54,690 bases of DNA from a virus. Each line of letters opens with the position of its first letter. Positions within the stretch are counted from its first letter, which is position 1. The position numbers were made by a program, and so were the translations under genes. The stretch is taken from the IMG/VR virus record IMGVR_UViG_3300031759_000032, positions 1 through 54,690 of that record. One strand, written 5' to 3'. Below the pieces are notes generated by a model. That model did no database searches, had not been told where the DNA came from, and worked only from the letters and a program-made list of their open reading frames with translations. This document shows, one piece after another, positions 40,962-48,359 of this stretch.

Positions 40962-41822
40962 ATGAGTAACCAGACATCAGGAGCCTTAAAGAAATTTGTG
41001 GACGTGGCTAAAAAAGAAACAAGAGTCCTAGGTTCAGTAGAGCGCTACATTATTTCTAAGCCCAAAGACAAGAGTCGTAGAACGGACGTCCTGCACCCAT
41101 CAGAGATGGTAGGTAACGACTGGTGCCATCGCGCTTCTTACTTTCAACTCCAAGGTAAAGAGCCAATCAGTAACAGAACAATGACGCTCGGCCTTGATAA
41201 TGTGTTTGAAGAGGGTCACGCTATCCACGCTAAGTGGCAAAAGCGATTCCAAAACATGAACAACTTGCACGGTATGTGGTACTGCCATGAGTGCGAGGAA
41301 ACCTTTTGGGGTGGAACAGATTGCCACGACGGTCCTATTACATATAGAGAAGTGCCGTTATTCTATGAGCCACTGCGTATTGCAGGGCACTCAGATGGTT
41401 GGCTAAAGGGATTCGGTGAAGACCTCATGCTTGAGATTAAATCAATCGGTGAGGGAACCCTACGCTGGGAGTGCCCAGAGCTATATGCTGAGAACAACTA
41501 TGACTTTAAAGCCACATGGAAAGCCATAACTACTCCTTTTATGAAGCACGTAATGCAGGTTCAAATTTATATGAAGCTCGCGGAACTGCTGAGCGAAACT
41601 GACCCTCGTTTTATTGGCTACCCTAAAGAAGCCGTTCTTATCTATGAGAATAAGGCTGACCAGTCTGTTAAAGAGTTCGTTGTTCCTAAGGGCGATTTCG
41701 GCATTAAGCACATCTTTGAAGCAGCCCAGTTAATTGTTGATAGTATTAAGGCACAGACACCACCTGAGTGCAATGTAACCATGGGTGGTTGCGCAAAATG
41801 TAAGGGGTACGAAAATGGTTAA
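40962..41822 (+). CDS. Cas4/RecB-like Fe-S nuclease
   Basis: 286 aa. Nuclease residues: H142 and D145 in AGHSDGWLKG, E158 and K160 in MLEIKSIGEGTLR, and QVQIYMKLA (RecB motif). One N-terminal Cys (C55, DWCHRASY) and three C-terminal (C270, C277, C280; CNVTMGGCAKC) reproduce the Cas4/AddB 4Fe-4S arrangement. An extra internal cluster (YCHEC...DCHDG, about 108-122) may bind zinc. Solitary Cas4-like nucleases in phages trim DNA ends. No CRISPR array or cas1/cas2 accompanies it. Confidence 0.82.
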   Translation: MSNQTSGALKKFVDVAKKETRVLGSVERYIISKPKDKSRRTDVLHPSEMVGNDWCHRASYFQLQGKEPISNRTMTLGLDNVFEEGHAIHAKWQKRFQNMNNLHGMWYCHECEETFWGGTDCHDGPITYREVPLFYEPLRIAGHSDGWLKGFGEDLMLEIKSIGEGTLRWECPELYAENNYDFKATWKAITTPFMKHVMQVQIYMKLAELLSETDPRFIGYPKEAVLIYENKADQSVKEFVVPKGDFGIKHIFEAAQLIVDSIKAQTPPECNVTMGGCAKCKGYENG

Positions 41823-42294
41823 TCTTGTAGCAGAGGGTATAAGTGAGGCTGTTCTAAAGGTATTAGAAGGCCAAGGGCTACCTATCCGACGCCAGTTAGA
41901 TTTAGATATACCTGACTTCCCTAAGGACATCACAGCTGTGGATGACCAACAGCTCATGCGTTTAGCTACTGTGTACATGGAGAACTACAACTTCATGCTC
42001 ACCCAAGTAGCCTGCGCAGAACTCGCAGTTGTTGAGTCTAAGAACAAGCATGACAAAGCCGAGGCTAAAGCCATGCTATCTAAGACCACAGGTAAGTCAA
42101 CGGAGAAGGCAGGCATGCTCATGGCTTCCGTGAGTACTGACCCAGAGATTGAGCAGTTATCGGATGCTGTTCTATTCTCAAACGCCTATCACAAGCTCCT
42201 CAAAACAACATTAGATAACCTAGAGCGGTACTACCAGCTCACTTCCCGTGAGCTAACCCGCCGAACATCTGTTCTAAAATCTCGCGGATATTAA
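41815..42294 (+). CDS. Helical recombination-associated protein, UvsY-like in size
   Basis: 159 aa from ATG 41815 (RBS AAGGGG); ATG 41785 lies farther inside the nuclease gene. Entirely alpha-helical by appearance (QQLMRLATVYMENYNFMLTQ, KNKHDKAEAKAMLSKTTGKS, YHKLLKTTLDNLERYYQLTS). The position between an end-trimming nuclease and a RuvC-like resolvase, with RecA nearby, suggests a recombination mediator comparable to T4 UvsY; there is no motif proof. Confidence 0.45.
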   Translation: MVNLVAEGISEAVLKVLEGQGLPIRRQLDLDIPDFPKDITAVDDQQLMRLATVYMENYNFMLTQVACAELAVVESKNKHDKAEAKAMLSKTTGKSTEKAGMLMASVSTDPEIEQLSDAVLFSNAYHKLLKTTLDNLERYYQLTSRELTRRTSVLKSRGY

Positions 42295-42833
42295 TGAAGA
42301 TATTTGATGGCGGACTAGAGGGTGCTATAGGCGCCGAGGTCTACATCGGCATTGACCAGTCCTACAGCGGGTTCGCCATAACCGCGCTCAATGACACAGG
42401 GTATAGAACTACCGTGTATAAATCTGATAAACGCGGTATTGAAAGACTGCGGGATATCCAAGCCCATATGCTGGAGATTATAGTTAACTATACAATTCTA
42501 GACGTGGCTATGGAAGGCTACGCTTTCGGTTCTCAGATGGCTAACATGCTAGGGGAACTGGGCGGTATGGTTAAGCTAACCTTATTGGATTTTGGCATAT
42601 ACCCCCTCATAGTTCCGCCCACTAACCTAAAAAAATATGTGACGGGCAAAGGCAATGGCATATCCAAGAGTCAGATGATGCTGTTCGTTTATAAGAAATG
42701 GGGCGTTGACCTCGCTGATGACAATGCGGCTGACTCCTATGCTCTAGCCCACTTAGTGGCTAAGCGCCATGGGCTGGCGTATGAAAAAGAAGTTTATGAT
42801 AAGCTTCAAGACCCTAAGTTTCGAGAAAAGTAA
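42294..42833 (+). CDS. RuvC-like Holliday junction resolvase
   Basis: 179 aa, TAATG overlap. RNase-H-fold acidic residues in place: D21 in YIGIDQSYSGFAI, E74 in DVAMEGYAFGSQ, D143 and D147 in ADDNAADSYALAHL; KKYVTGKGNGISKSQMML is the conserved basic helix. Resolves branched DNA before packaging. Confidence 0.85.
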   Translation: MKIFDGGLEGAIGAEVYIGIDQSYSGFAITALNDTGYRTTVYKSDKRGIERLRDIQAHMLEIIVNYTILDVAMEGYAFGSQMANMLGELGGMVKLTLLDFGIYPLIVPPTNLKKYVTGKGNGISKSQMMLFVYKKWGVDLADDNAADSYALAHLVAKRHGLAYEKEVYDKLQDPKFREK

Positions 42834-42841
42834 GGTGCATA

Positions 42842-43009
42842 ATGCCAAGTTACGACTACAAGTGTGACACTTGCGAGACCGTAGTAGAGGTTCAACGTTC
42901 CTTTGATGAAGAGGGCTCACCGACATGTGTAGCCTGCAATACAACTATGAGTAGGGTTTGGAACGCCACACCCGCGCACTTTAAAGGAGGTGGCTGGGGT
43001 GGACGATAA
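42842..43009 (+). CDS. FmdB-type zinc ribbon protein
   Basis: 55 aa; ATG 42842 (AAGGTGCATA upstream). MPSYDYKCDTCETVVEVQRS, then CVACNTTMSRVWNATPAHFK and a GGGWGG end are exact FmdB-family features (MP-x-Y-x-Y-x-C-x-x-C). Regulatory or metal-linked role not defined in phages. Confidence 0.85.
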   Translation: MPSYDYKCDTCETVVEVQRSFDEEGSPTCVACNTTMSRVWNATPAHFKGGGWGGR

Positions 43010-43082
43010 CGAATGGTTGTTACCTTGGTTTCTAGTTACTTTATTAACAATCGTATCTCTAGCAGTTTGGGTGATTAAATGA
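42999..43082 (+). CDS. 27-aa single-span membrane peptide
   Basis: GTG 42999 follows AGGAGG with 8-nt spacing, a near-perfect ribosome site. MDDNEWLLPWFLVTLLTIVS plus LAVWVIK is one transmembrane helix with an acidic N-terminus. It overlaps FmdB by 11 nt and ends in an ATGA junction with the next gene. Possibly a lysis or membrane-signalling peptide. Confidence 0.65.
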   Translation: MDDNEWLLPWFLVTLLTIVSLAVWVIK

Positions 43083-43321
43083 GTAAGACACAGGAAAAGA
43101 GAGCACGTCGTATGCAGGAATCCGCTGACTTTATTTTAGAACGTCGCAAGATGCAGTTGGGTATGTTTGAGCAGGCGCATAAAGTAGGTCTAAAACTGTA
43201 CGAAGACCATAAAGATGACCTACAGCCAGCTGATATCGAAGCCCTTGAGAAGCAAATCAAGGAGAACGAAGCCATCATTGAGAAACTAAAAAGTGAAATC
43301 TACCCGACAACTGAAGCCTGA
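43079..43321 (+). CDS. Coiled-coil hypothetical protein
   Basis: 80 aa. Highly charged helix (EKRARRMQESADFILERRKM) and a second heptad run (IEALEKQIKENEAIIEKLKS). ATGA-coupled to the membrane peptide. No known domain. Confidence 0.6.
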   Translation: MSKTQEKRARRMQESADFILERRKMQLGMFEQAHKVGLKLYEDHKDDLQPADIEALEKQIKENEAIIEKLKSEIYPTTEA

Positions 43322-43505
43322 TTACACTGGCACCATGGACTACGCTGATACCGTGCTCCATGAGTGCCCCAAGTGTGAAAGCAACCTTTGGAACCTGAAG
43401 GTGTCCTTTGAAGACTACGAGATAGCCCAATACCTGTTGGAGATGGAGTGCGCTATCTGCGGAAGTTACGCTAAAGCGCCAACCCCACTTGATAAACCTA
43501 ATTAA
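43293..43505 (+). CDS. Zinc-ribbon small protein
   Basis: 70 aa if GTG 43293 is used; ATG 43335 gives 56 aa. Neither has a strong RBS, and overlap with the upstream gene favours the first. Cys pairs CPKC and CAIC separated by a 24-residue hydrophobic region (LWNLKVSFEDYEIAQYLLEM) form a zinc ribbon. Confidence 0.55.
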   Translation: MKSTRQLKPDYTGTMDYADTVLHECPKCESNLWNLKVSFEDYEIAQYLLEMECAICGSYAKAPTPLDKPN

Positions 43506-43506
43506 T

Positions 43507-43597
43507 GTCTAACTATCTTTAGACAGACCTTCTGAGGGCTAACCCTCATACTTTATACCACGGGGAACCACACTAATCGTAAACCGAGGTATACAAC
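43507..43597 (+). promoter_or_regulatory. Intergenic region with two hairpins before SpoVS gene
   Basis: GTCTAA-CTATCT-TTAGAC (43507-43524) and GAGGG-CTAA-CCCTC (43534-43547) form two stems. TACTTTATACC then gives a possible -10, and GAGG lies before ATG 43598. The stems lack T-tracts, so they may be operator or processing sites rather than terminators. Confidence 0.4.
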
Positions 43598-43876
43598 ATG
43601 TCAGAGCAAGACGAGAAAGACGTGCTGCGCGTTTCAGCCAGCAGTAACCCACAGGCGGTAGCTTCCGCCATTGCCCACGCTATCTATGAAACCCGCACCT
43701 GTAAGGTACGCGCCGTAGGTGCTGGGGCTGTAAACCAAGCCACCAAAGCCCTAGCCATTGCGCGCGGATATACTGCCCCACGAGGCATTGATATCGCATA
43801 TGTCCCTGGGTTCACCACTATTAAGAGCCATGATGGGGATATTTCAGCCATGGTTCTAACAGTGATTACCATTTAA
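43598..43876 (+). CDS. spoVS: SpoVS-like protein
   Basis: 92 aa, full length for the family (about 86-90 aa). LRVSASSNPQAVASAIAHAI, AVGAGAVNQATKALAIARGY and APRGIDIAYVPGFTTI match stage V sporulation protein S almost motif for motif (V-S-x-x-SNP-x-x-VA-x-AI, GAGA-x-NQA-x-KA-x-AIARG). SpoVS has an Alba-like fold and affects sporulation and septation in Firmicutes. In a phage it may bind nucleic acid or alter host division. Confidence 0.85.
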   Translation: MSEQDEKDVLRVSASSNPQAVASAIAHAIYETRTCKVRAVGAGAVNQATKALAIARGYTAPRGIDIAYVPGFTTIKSHDGDISAMVLTVITI

Positions 43877-43937
43877 GCCTGTATTCAACAGGTAAATGGC
43901 GTACATTTATGAAACAACCTTCGGCCAAAGGATAACC

Positions 43938-44267
43938 ATGGAAAAACCTAATAAAGAAAAGCATCTTGGACCCAATGATGCCGCTAAGCCTGTCGCTTCA
44001 ACAAGCGCAAAGGCTAAGATTGCCCCTGTAGAAAAGGGAACACTCGTAAAGCGCAAGGGTGCCCACGATGAGAACCCAACCATTGAGGACCATAAGGTAC
44101 GCTCACATGTTAAGAATACTGGCGGCGCTCGTTACGGTATCAACGTAAAGTTCCAAAAGACTGAAGCTCCAGAAGCTGGTGCAACGTTAGCTAATGCAAG
44201 ACTCTTGCCTTCAGCTATTAAGCGTTCTGCTCAGACTTTCGTGGCAGGAATGGCAGACCAAGACTAG
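43938..44267 (+). CDS. Hypothetical basic protein
   Basis: 109 aa from ATG 43938, which has AAAGGA 6 nt upstream; an in-frame ATG at 43896 would add 14 residues. Lys/Ala-rich disordered N-terminus, then RSHVKNTGGARYGINVKFQK and a helical end. Last gene before the strong terminator. No family recognised. Confidence 0.55.
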   Translation: MEKPNKEKHLGPNDAAKPVASTSAKAKIAPVEKGTLVKRKGAHDENPTIEDHKVRSHVKNTGGARYGINVKFQKTEAPEAGATLANARLLPSAIKRSAQTFVAGMADQD

Positions 44268-44281
44268 TCAATCTGCCACAC

Positions 44282-44319
44282 AAAGCCCCTAGTTAAACAC
44301 TAGGGGCTTTTTCTTTTTG
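44282..44319 (+). terminator. Strong rho-independent terminator
   Basis: AAAGCCCCTAG-TTAAACA-CTAGGGGCTTT is an 11-bp perfect stem followed by a T-rich tail. It closes the operon ending with the 43938 gene. Confidence 0.92.
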
Positions 44320-44328
44320 TGGTAGTCT
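44318..44328 (+). promoter_or_regulatory. Extended -10 promoter (TGTGG-TAGTCT)
   Basis: Immediately follows the terminator and restarts transcription. Near-identical to TGTGTTAGTCT at 26819. Transcription would begin around 44335, which rules out ATG 44329 and supports ATG 44365 for the next gene. Confidence 0.55.
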
Positions 44329-44364
44329 ATGTCTTGTTGCATCGTGACGAGACAAGGACACATC

Positions 44365-44604
44365 ATGCTCACCGTATTGAATAAATATTTAGAACCCTCA
44401 GCACTTGCAGACGAGTGCGTTGTTGGGCGCTGGATACTTTCATTAAACGAAGAAGAGCGCAACACTTTTGCAAAACTTAAAGAGCACAGTAACTCAGTAA
44501 AACTCGCAGCACTATACAAGGACTTACTTTCAGAAGGGCTTCTTCCCTTCAAACTAACCGCGTTCCGCTCACATTTACGGAGTTATTGCACATGTCAAAA
44601 CTAA
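44365..44604 (+). CDS. Small helical DNA-binding-like protein
   Basis: 79 aa from ATG 44365 (ACAAGGACAC upstream). DECVVGRWILSLNEEERNTF, KLAALYKDLLSEGLLPFKLT, AFRSHLRSYCTC matches a short actinophage family in which a helical bundle ends with a LPF-x-LT-x-x-RSH-x-x-x-x-C-x-C signature, probably helix-turn-helix plus a Cys cap. It overlaps the phosphoesterase start by 13 nt. Confidence 0.6.
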   Translation: MLTVLNKYLEPSALADECVVGRWILSLNEEERNTFAKLKEHSNSVKLAALYKDLLSEGLLPFKLTAFRSHLRSYCTCQN

Positions 44605-45791
44605 ACATATTGGGTAAGGCTCTAATCAATGCGGAGTTGGATAATTCAGCAACTCAAATAAAAGAAACCAATACTCCACCAGAGTTTCGTGCGCGATTAG
44701 ATGTTAGTACAGACGGTGGTTACTTTGTTTCCACCCCTCGTGCAGCTATTGATATTGAGGACGCGGTATCGTTATTTAAAGATTTTGATTTAGACCCAAC
44801 AGTGTGGGAAGTAGTAAGCGTACGTAAGAGCCGCTGGCAAACATTCAACGGTGACTGGCTAGAAGCAGCACGTGTAAATATAAAGCCCGCTGGCGCATCC
44901 CGCGAAACTGATTTAGATTATGATGCTTTAGTATCAAGTATTGAGAGATGGAAGCCAGGAAAAGCAGAGAAGGGCACAGGTCCCCTGTTTGCCATTTACG
45001 CAATAGGCGACACTCAGTACGGTAAAGACGCTGGCGGAGGTACCGAGGCTACTGTGGCTCGTGTGCTCCACGCACTTGACGAAGCGGTTGCGCGCCATAA
45101 AGAATTGTTAAAGTTAGGTCGTAAGATTGGAACAGTTGTACTGCCTCAACTGGGAGACTGCATAGAGGGAAGCACCAGCCAGAACGGCAAGGTTATTGGT
45201 CGCAGTGACATGGGCGTTACCCACCAAGTACGTATCGGCCGTCGTGTGCTACTAGCGTGGATTAAGGCGTTTGCCCCCTTGTGCGAGGAGTTACTAATCC
45301 CTGTAGTCCCAGGAAACCATGATGAAGTGCATAGAATTATGATGACTGACCCTACTGACTCATGGCAGGTAGAGATTGCTTCTATCGTCCAAGATATCTG
45401 CGCGGAGAACCCTGCGCTATCACATGTTAAGTTTTTCTATCCTAATCCAGATAACGCCACTCTTGCTATAGATTTGGGCGGAACCACCCTAGGTATGGCA
45501 CATGGGCACCAAGCTAAAGACATGGGCAAGTGGATTGCTGGGCAAGCTACAGGACGCACACCAGTAGGCGCGGCAGATGTTCTAATCACAGGGCACTTCC
45601 ACCACTTCCGTGCAGACCAAGTAGGCCCACGCTTGTGGATTCAAGTGCCAGCTATGGATGGTGGTTCAGCGTGGTTTAGGGATAAAACTGGGTTGGAATC
45701 ACCTACAGGAGTGGTAGCCCTAGTGATGGGTAAAGACTACGACCCGCGCAGAGATTTAAGCGTTATCGGCGGAGAAAATCGCATAAACTAG
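44592..45791 (+). CDS. Calcineurin-like metallophosphoesterase
   Basis: 399 aa from ATG 44592 (GGAG upstream; a TTG two codons earlier is less likely). After a 120-aa N-terminal region the metal-binding motifs appear in order: IGDTQYGK (D-x-x), LGDCIEG (GD), VPGNHDE (GNH[DE]), AHGHQ and TGHFHHFR (GH-x-H). Probably a phosphodiesterase or nuclease acting on nucleotides or DNA ends. Relatives in actinophages lie near structural or terminase genes. Confidence 0.8.
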   Translation: MSKLNILGKALINAELDNSATQIKETNTPPEFRARLDVSTDGGYFVSTPRAAIDIEDAVSLFKDFDLDPTVWEVVSVRKSRWQTFNGDWLEAARVNIKPAGASRETDLDYDALVSSIERWKPGKAEKGTGPLFAIYAIGDTQYGKDAGGGTEATVARVLHALDEAVARHKELLKLGRKIGTVVLPQLGDCIEGSTSQNGKVIGRSDMGVTHQVRIGRRVLLAWIKAFAPLCEELLIPVVPGNHDEVHRIMMTDPTDSWQVEIASIVQDICAENPALSHVKFFYPNPDNATLAIDLGGTTLGMAHGHQAKDMGKWIAGQATGRTPVGAADVLITGHFHHFRADQVGPRLWIQVPAMDGGSAWFRDKTGLESPTGVVALVMGKDYDPRRDLSVIGGENRIN

Positions 45792-45795
45792 TGTT

Positions 45796-46329
45796 ATGCC
45801 GAGTCCTCATCAAAACATACAGAACCTAGGTGCCGCTGGTATGGCAGGCACCAACACTACCTATGGTGGTGGCGGTGTTCCTGTTGCTCGCTCCGAACTT
45901 GACTTCCTGCGTCTTGGTGTTGGACGCCAACCTTCCGCTGAATACCCAGACGGATACTTAGGTACGATTCGTTCTCGCAGAGACGACCGTGGCCGCTCAT
46001 CTAGTACATCAGATGATGTACTCAATGCACTTAAAGTTAGAGTAGGTCAACGCTCGTATCAACGTGGTGTTCATCGCGGTGAGCGCGTAGACGTACAAGA
46101 TTATTATTACCCTGAAGGACTAGAAGCCACTCGTGGTATTGCTCGTCAATTCAGAGGAGTTCGTGACGGTAATGTTATTCGCGTCGCACGCAATGTTGAG
46201 AACGCTATGGCCGCACCTGCACCTCATTTACCTAATGATGGTAAGGCTAACATGCGTAGCACATCCCCAATGGCACTAGACAAGAGACGCGTAGACCAAA
46301 TGGCTCGTATGCGTCCTGCTTGGAAATAA
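45796..46329 (+). CDS. Hypothetical Arg/Gly-rich protein
   Basis: 177 aa. TAAACT ends 6 nt before ATG 45796 and no RBS is visible, so probably leaderless. Low-complexity, Arg-rich (IRSRRDDRGRSSSTSDDVLN, QRSYQRGVHRGERVDVQDYY). It starts a run of five tightly joined small genes. Function unknown; could be a virion-packaged protein. Confidence 0.55.
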   Translation: MPSPHQNIQNLGAAGMAGTNTTYGGGGVPVARSELDFLRLGVGRQPSAEYPDGYLGTIRSRRDDRGRSSSTSDDVLNALKVRVGQRSYQRGVHRGERVDVQDYYYPEGLEATRGIARQFRGVRDGNVIRVARNVENAMAAPAPHLPNDGKANMRSTSPMALDKRRVDQMARMRPAWK

Positions 46330-46704
46330 ATGTCAGGACAGATGTCTGATGGCGTATACAACCGCCGACCTTGGGTAGCTCCTACAGCTGATTTAGATAT
46401 ATCGCGCCTTCCCCCTCAGGATTACCTTGGGCCGTTTCAATCTAATGCAGAACGCCTTATGGGTCAGTCCTTGGCTACTTGGTCTATGACTAGCGAAGAG
46501 ATTCAACAGTACGTACGTCCGCCACTACCGCAGGTGAAGTTGTTTCCACCTCGTTTCGGGTATACTGAGAACGAAATTGGCATTGAAGACTTAATTGATT
46601 TACCTCGTCGTACCGCTACAACTCAACGTGTTGAGTCTGACTTTAGCCAGACCCCTAACACTCAAGAGTCATCCAGCACTAACTCGTTAGGGAGCACCAT
46701 ATGA
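46330..46704 (+). CDS. Hypothetical Pro-rich protein
   Basis: 124 aa, its ATG directly after the previous stop. PPQDYLGPFQSNAERLMGQS and RPPLPQVKLFPPRFGYTENE are the most structured parts; the last 30 residues are Ser/Thr-rich. Overlaps the next gene by 4 nt. Unrecognised. Confidence 0.55.
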   Translation: MSGQMSDGVYNRRPWVAPTADLDISRLPPQDYLGPFQSNAERLMGQSLATWSMTSEEIQQYVRPPLPQVKLFPPRFGYTENEIGIEDLIDLPRRTATTQRVESDFSQTPNTQESSSTNSLGSTI

Positions 46705-46934
46705 GTAACGACCCAGGACTTTACACAGATAGCACTGGCTCTGGCATGGCTGGGGCAGAAGATGTGCGCCTTGAGACCCAACGTGACATGTCAAGAACTA
46801 TGTATAATGGCGATAATGCCTGTAAAACCTGCGGGATGCTAATAGACCCCGTACAATCGTTAATGAATCAAGATACCTGCCCGTCGTGCAAGCGTCGTAA
46901 GCAGTTTAACCGAGTGAAAGGCGGAATGGCATGA
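46701..46934 (+). CDS. Zinc-ribbon small protein
   Basis: 77 aa, ATGA overlap. CKTCGMLIDPVQSLMNQDTC and PSCKRRKQFNR give two C-x-x-C pairs, a compact zinc ribbon with a basic C-terminus suited to nucleic-acid binding. Confidence 0.6.
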   Translation: MSNDPGLYTDSTGSGMAGAEDVRLETQRDMSRTMYNGDNACKTCGMLIDPVQSLMNQDTCPSCKRRKQFNRVKGGMA

Positions 46935-47140
46935 CCGTTCGCAAAGCACGTTCAGAAACCGCATCCCTTCTAGAGGGTGCCACAGACGGCAAGTACCGTA
47001 AGCGTCGTCCTAACATGGAAGTTGACCCAGGTATGGGTGACCAGATTGTTGTCAAGGAGCGCGCTAGTCTGCATCCTTACATGAACTACGGGTTCATCAA
47101 CTCTGAAGATTCCAACAAAGTAAACCCAGCAGGTAACTAA
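46931..47140 (+). CDS. Hypothetical basic protein ending KVNPAGN
   Basis: 69 aa, ATGA overlap. Basic N-terminal half (VRKARSETASLLEG, KYRKRRPNMEVD), then VVKERASLHPYMNYGFINSE. Its last seven residues KVNPAGN and the following ATG are encoded by the 26-bp repeat that recurs at 47405. Confidence 0.55.
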   Translation: MTVRKARSETASLLEGATDGKYRKRRPNMEVDPGMGDQIVVKERASLHPYMNYGFINSEDSNKVNPAGN

Positions 47141-47142
47141 TG
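47117..47142 (+). repeat. 26-bp direct repeat, copy 1
   Basis: Begins AAAGTAAACCCAGCAG and ends in the stop/start TAACTAATG; identical over 26 bases to 47405-47430, 288 bp apart. It encodes the C-terminus KVNPAGN, the RBS-like AGCAGG and the ATG of the next gene. Confidence 0.95.
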
Positions 47143-47388
47143 TCAGCGCCAGATAAAGCAAAAGACCCACGTAGAACACCGAGTATTCCTTCTGGGGTTA
47201 CAGGAAAATACACATTTATGGAACTTCCTGAAGACCAACACACTACTGCATACATTCCGCGCAGAACAGATGCGTATGCTTCAGGACCTAGAACTGGCGT
47301 AGAAGCCGCACTTTCTGGTAAGGGCAAGGCTGGAAACATGGGCAAACTTTTGGGAGAAGTAAAGGGAGCGTTTAAGCCTAATGAATAA
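47140..47388 (+). CDS. Hypothetical small protein within repeat unit
   Basis: 82 aa (MSAPDKAKDPRRTPSIPSGV...), starts in TAATG. Proline-rich N-terminus, TGKYTFMELPEDQHTTAYIP, then a Gly/Lys-rich C-terminus. Lies wholly between the two 26-bp repeats, so recombination could delete or duplicate it. Unrecognised. Confidence 0.5.
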   Translation: MSAPDKAKDPRRTPSIPSGVTGKYTFMELPEDQHTTAYIPRRTDAYASGPRTGVEAALSGKGKAGNMGKLLGEVKGAFKPNE

Positions 47389-47428
47389 AAGCGAAGAGCC
47401 TTCTAAAGTAAACCCAGCAGGTAACTAA
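47381..47428 (+). CDS. 15-aa mini-ORF ending KVNPAGN
   Basis: ATG 47381 overlaps the previous stop; MNKSEEPSKVNPAGN ends with the same seven residues as the 69-aa protein, encoded by the second repeat copy. Perhaps a remnant of a duplicated gene that preserves translational coupling to the next ATG. Confidence 0.35.
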   Translation: MNKSEEPSKVNPAGN

Positions 47429-47430
47429 TG
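47405..47430 (+). repeat. 26-bp direct repeat, copy 2
   Basis: Exact copy of 47117-47142; again covers a C-terminus, a ribosome site and the start codon of the following gene. Confidence 0.95.
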
Positions 47431-47718
47431 GCTGCCTCAAACCTAACTAAATTTGATAAGAGCAATCCAGAGCACGTTAAGGCTATCAAAGGCGAAGACA
47501 AAGATGGATTTACCTCTGGCGGTAAAGACGTCAAGATTCACGCAGGCGGTTACTTCTCCAAGACTAGCCCCTCAAAAAATCCAACGAGTGATGGCGGCAA
47601 GAAGGCAGTAGCCAAGAAGGTTGCTACACCTCGTAAGTTGAAGGCTGTACCTATGGCTGAAACGCCTGCCACAGCCAAGAAGGCTCCTGCTAAGAAGGCT
47701 GCTCCTAAAAAGAAGTAA
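47428..47718 (+). CDS. Lys/Ala-rich histone H1-like tail protein
   Basis: 96 aa. N-terminal half polar (DKSNPEHVKAIKGEDKDGFT), C-terminal half KKAVAKKVATPRKL...AKKAPAKKAAPKKK, the Ala-Lys-Pro repeat of histone H1/HU-tail proteins in actinobacteria. Probable non-specific DNA binding, perhaps genome condensation. Confidence 0.6.
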   Translation: MAASNLTKFDKSNPEHVKAIKGEDKDGFTSGGKDVKIHAGGYFSKTSPSKNPTSDGGKKAVAKKVATPRKLKAVPMAETPATAKKAPAKKAAPKKK

Positions 47719-47724
47719 CCTTTT

Positions 47725-47735
47725 TGTGCTAAGAT
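47725..47735 (+). promoter_or_regulatory. Extended -10 promoter (TGTGC-TAAGAT) with leaderless start
   Basis: TGTGCTAAGAT ends 7 nt before ATG 47743 and there is no Shine-Dalgarno, the geometry of a leaderless gene. TAAGATTAGCCC is shared with 15116-15127. Confidence 0.55.
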
Positions 47736-47742
47736 TAGCCCC

Positions 47743-48294
47743 ATGTCTGACACATTAGAAAACGAGTATATCCTCCTACTTGTATGCAAAACATGCAAGA
47801 CCATTGAGGAAATTCCGTACCAAAAATCGGGTAAATATCTAGGCGACGGAAAGTACGACCAAACAGACAACCCCTTTTTAGCTAAGGCTATCGGACCTTG
47901 CGAGAGCAAAGGTCATATGGGCATGCTTACAGACGTTAACTTCGTTTATTGGATGACTCCAAAGGTTAAAGAGTCCATCATTGCTCAAATTAAAGACACA
48001 TTTACAAATGGCGCAAACATGGCCTCTGGCCTTGACGTATTTGGAACTAATTTCTACGACCTAAAAGATACCTATTCCGCAGATGCTATGTCTTGTTGGA
48101 AACTGCACAACAGTCCTAAAGGCCAATGCTCTGACTACAAGGCTGAACGTAAACTTCTGGATGCAGGAACAGGTGCTGAACGACGCGCCGAGGGCCTAGG
48201 CAAATCTAATATTAAGGTCTATTTGTGCGATTTTTGCCCTGTAAAGATGTATAACCAGCAGAAAGCCTATAAAGAGCGCGGGTTGTACGAGTAA
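47743..48294 (+). CDS. Conserved hypothetical Cys-containing protein
   Basis: 183 aa. YILLLVCKTCKTIEEIPYQK opens with a C-x-x-C pair; later GPCESKGHM, MSCWKLHNSPKGQCSDYKAE and VYLCDFCPVKMYNQQKAY supply more Cys/His, enough for two zinc sites. Mid-region is helical. I know similar proteins from actinophages but no function. Confidence 0.65.
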   Translation: MSDTLENEYILLLVCKTCKTIEEIPYQKSGKYLGDGKYDQTDNPFLAKAIGPCESKGHMGMLTDVNFVYWMTPKVKESIIAQIKDTFTNGANMASGLDVFGTNFYDLKDTYSADAMSCWKLHNSPKGQCSDYKAERKLLDAGTGAERRAEGLGKSNIKVYLCDFCPVKMYNQQKAYKERGLYE

Positions 48295-48359
48295 ACTTTG
48301 GGTCACCTTTCCCTGTAACGCTTGGCTATACTGTACATACAGACCAAGAGGGAGATTCC

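Noticed and set aside
40962-41822. CRISPR-Cas locus suggested by the Cas4-like nuclease
   Set aside because: No repeat array and no cas1, cas2 or effector genes nearby; it lies in a recombination operon.
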